Of a stretch of 6,032 nt of DNA, positions 4,488-6,032 are shown piece by piece (position 1 is the first letter of the stretch; each line of letters starts with the position of its first letter). The stretch lies in assembly GCA_003139735.1 (NCBI GenBank), contig PLGA01000133.1, positions 7,791 to 13,822 on the forward strand. Direction: 5' to 3'. The position numbers and the translations under genes were made by a program. Source of the stretch: Bryobacterales bacterium. GTDB lineage: Bacteria > Acidobacteriota > Terriglobia > Bryobacterales > Bryobacteraceae. The notes beneath the pieces are model-generated. The model had not been told where the DNA came from, made no database searches, and saw only the letters and a list, made by a program, of their open reading frames with translations.

Positions 4488-5282
4488 TCAGAGAATTGCT
4501 TTCACGACGCCGCCGTCCACCCGCATCGCGGCGCCGTTGGTAGCTGAAGAAAGCTCGCTGGCCATGTAGGTCGCCATTGCCGCCACCTCATCAACGGTGG
4601 CGAAGCGCTTCAGCAAGGACGAGGGCCGCACATGCTCGAAGAACTCCTTCTCAATCGCTTCCTTTGGCTTGTGCTGCTGCTTCGAAATCGCCTCGACAAA
4701 GGCGATCACGCCTTCCGACATGGTCGGTCCGGCGAGAATGCTGTTCACCGTCACGCCGGTGCCTGCCACCGACTCCGCGATGCCGCGCGCCACGGCAATC
4801 TGCGCCGTCTTGGTCACTCCATAGTGCACCATTTCAGGCGGAATCTGCACCGCCGACTCGCTCGAAATGAAAAGAATGCGCCCCCAGTTCTTCTTCAACA
4901 TTGCCGCGAGATAGTGCCGCGAGAGCCGCACGCCGCTCATGACGTTGATTTCGAAAAACCGCTGCCAGTCCGCATCGGGAATCTCCGCAAACGGTTTCGG
5001 CTCGAAGATGCCAACATTATTCACCAGCACATCCACAACTGGCAGTTTCGCAATTACCGCCTCCGCTCCGGCGGAGCTCGAAAAATCCGCCGCAATGCCA
5101 TCCACCTTGGCCGCGGCTGCGTGTGACCGAATGGCCGCCATCGCGGCATCCACTCGCTCTTCGGTGCGCCCATTCAGATAGACATGAGCCCCTTCGCTCG
5201 CAAGCGACCGGGCAATCGCAAACCCAATCCCGGCCGTCGATCCGGTTACCAGCGCAACCTTATCCGTGAGCTTCAGATCCAC
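4488..5282 (-). CDS. Short-chain dehydrogenase/reductase (SDR), classical type
   Basis: This is a cytosolic NAD(P)-dependent oxidoreductase of 264 aa with a Rossmann fold. Numbered from the GTG at 5282, the cofactor motif TGSTAGIG is at residues 13-20, NNVG at 88-91, the catalytic Asn at 113, Ser141 in ISSESA, and YGVTK with Tyr154 and Lys158. Arg39 in NGRTEE after the second strand favours NADPH. The C-terminus SSATNGAAMRVDGGVV is standard. The GTG is preferred over an upstream ATG (5312) because GGGAGGG lies four bases before it and MDLKLTDKVALVTG is the usual SDR N-terminus. It is divergent from the GAF gene across about 60 bp, and its stop is followed by decayed DNA, so it appears to be transcribed alone. 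The substrate cannot be predicted; 3-oxoacyl or sugar/steroid-like ketones are all possible. Confidence 0.93.
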   Translation of the reverse strand: MDLKLTDKVALVTGSTAGIGFAIARSLASEGAHVYLNGRTEERVDAAMAAIRSHAAAAKVDGIAADFSSSAGAEAVIAKLPVVDVLVNNVGIFEPKPFAEIPDADWQRFFEINVMSGVRLSRHYLAAMLKKNWGRILFISSESAVQIPPEMVHYGVTKTAQIAVARGIAESVAGTGVTVNSILAGPTMSEGVIAFVEAISKQQHKPKEAIEKEFFEHVRPSSLLKRFATVDEVAAMATYMASELSSATNGAAMRVDGGVVKAIL

Positions 5283-5286
5283 AGTA

Positions 5287-5293
5287 CCCTCCC
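5287..5293 (-). promoter_or_regulatory. Ribosome-binding site GGGAGGG deciding the SDR start
   Basis: On the minus strand GGGAGGG is followed by TACT and then GTG (5282-5280). This strong site favours the GTG over the ATG 30 bases upstream, which has no comparable site. Confidence 0.7.
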
Positions 5294-5324
5294 AATGAAC
5301 GTCGGCCTGCATCTTCCGGCTTTC

Positions 5325-5330
5325 TATAAT
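5325..5330 (+). promoter_or_regulatory. Perfect -10 hexamer TATAAT for the GAF gene
   Basis: TATAAT stands out in this GC-rich sequence and lies 12 bases before the GAF ATG at 5343, so the transcript would start about five bases before the ATG, an almost leaderless mRNA. No recognisable -35 lies 16-18 bases upstream, so the call is tentative. The same AT-rich patch, read on the minus strand (TATTATAG), could serve the divergent SDR gene. Confidence 0.35.
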
Positions 5331-5342
5331 AATCTCAATACC

Positions 5343-6032
5343 ATGGATGGGCCATTATGCGCGCCGGGCGACGTTCCCCGCCAGTACCAAGCCTTGCTGG
5401 AAGTGTCACAGTCGGTGGCCTCGCAGCGCGATCTGACCGCCCTCTTCCGGGATCTTGTGGAGCGCTTGCCGCGCGTGTTCCGCTTCGACTGGCTGTGGCT
5501 GGTGCTGCACGATCCCGAACACAACCGCATGCGCCTGCACGTCATGGAAGGGCCCGCGCGCGTTGGAGCCGTTGAAGATGGGTGGCAAATCGAAAGGCCC
5601 ATGGAGGAATCACCGAGCGCGCTGGTGTTCGTCACGCAGGAGCCGCTGGCGGTTGCCGACCTCGCCGAGGACCGGCGCTATCCGGAGGCGTTTCAGTTGC
5701 TGCTGGCGAACGGCGTCCATTCGTGTTGCATTTTGCCCTTGACCACGGCGCATCGGCGTTTGGGCGCGGTCGGTTTTGGCTACGCCCGGCCTCACCGCTA
5801 TTCCGAAGCGGACGTCGAGTTCCTGGGACAAGTGGCCCGGCAAATCGCCGTGGCGGTGGACAATGCTCTGGCGCACGAGGACGCCCTCGGCTTGCAGGCG
5901 GCGCTGGCCGAGGAACGCGACCGGCTCCGGTTGCTGCTGGACCTGAACAATACGCTGGCGCCGAATCTCGACCTGCGGCAGTTGCTGCGCGCCGTCTCCT
6001 CCAACGTGCGGCGGGCGATGCGCTGCGATTAC
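5343..6032 (+). CDS. GAF-domain regulator, N-terminal 230 aa (3' partial), probably FhlA-like
   Basis: The frame is open from ATG 5343 to the right edge. Residues about 14-180 form a GAF sensor domain, starting QYQALLEVSQSVASQRDLTA and ending in the typical LGAVGFGYARPHRYSEADVE and LGQVARQIAVAVDNAL. A short helical linker (EERDRLRLLLDLNN, about 195-208) leads into the start of a second GAF domain (LDLRQLLRAVSSNVRRAMRCD). Two GAF domains in this arrangement are typical of FhlA-like sigma-54-dependent activators with AAA+ and Fis-type domains to follow. A GAF-containing histidine kinase is the main alternative; the decisive part lies outside the window. An in-frame ATG at 5295 would add 16 residues but has no ribosome-binding site and would put the TATAAT inside the gene, so 5343 is preferred. 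Ligand unknown. Confidence 0.87.
   Translation, partial: MDGPLCAPGDVPRQYQALLEVSQSVASQRDLTALFRDLVERLPRVFRFDWLWLVLHDPEHNRMRLHVMEGPARVGAVEDGWQIERPMEESPSALVFVTQEPLAVADLAEDRRYPEAFQLLLANGVHSCCILPLTTAHRRLGAVGFGYARPHRYSEADVEFLGQVARQIAVAVDNALAHEDALGLQAALAEERDRLRLLLDLNNTLAPNLDLRQLLRAVSSNVRRAMRCDY

Noticed and set aside
4632..5126. A 164-codon plus-strand frame opposite the SDR gene.
   Set aside because: It is antisense to a complete SDR with all catalytic residues and shows no family motif of its own.
5295..5342. An in-frame ATG at 5295 as an alternative start for the GAF protein.
   Set aside because: There is no ribosome-binding site, it would place the TATAAT inside the coding region, and the added residues show no domain character.

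Overview
The window looks like a GC-rich, soil-type bacterial chromosome. The best guess is an Acidobacteriota member of the Solibacter/Bryobacter kind, suggested by the M14-type peptidase remnant, the FhlA-like double-GAF regulator, the PIG-L and nitrilase genes and the signs of a large, rearranging genome. That assignment is inference; there is no rRNA or other marker gene here.

Layout, left to right. Bases 1-411 are the 3' end of a group II intron on the + strand: the C-terminus of its maturase, then domain V, domain VI with its bulged adenosine, and a 3' splice site near 411/412. The intron ends about 18 bp past the 3' end of a minus-strand gene for a small QueG-like 4Fe-4S protein (430-1189), which is broken by two single-base losses. 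A 280-bp intergenic region follows, with a promoter overlapped by a symmetric four-box TGCA inverted repeat and a long leader carrying a 3-codon mini-ORF. It leads into a two-gene + strand operon: a nitrilase (1470-2312, catalytic Glu-Lys-Cys intact, C-terminus short) and a PIG-L/LmbE-type zinc hydrolase (about 2317-3216).

Bases 3217-4487 are a gene graveyard. Hairpins end the operon. Then come the 3' end of a YeeE/YedE-type (DUF6691-like) sulfur transporter on the minus strand, the 3' end of a SufS-type cysteine desulfurase on the plus strand with a strong terminator hairpin, and the 3' end of an M14-type carboxypeptidase-like gene on the minus strand. The first two are truncated at almost the same point, as if one deletion had removed the facing 5' halves of a divergent pair. 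About 150 bp (4339-4487) stays unexplained.

Bases 4488-5282 hold an intact short-chain dehydrogenase on the minus strand. Across a roughly 60-bp divergent promoter region lies a + strand GAF-domain protein that runs off the window, probably the N-terminus of a sigma-54-dependent activator.

The intact genes do not form one obvious pathway. The coherent parts are the overlapping nitrilase/PIG-L pair with its putative operator, and a decayed zone in which at least four single-base losses fall in broken genes while the intact genes show none. I see no CRISPR array, tRNA, rRNA, toxin-antitoxin or phage genes.
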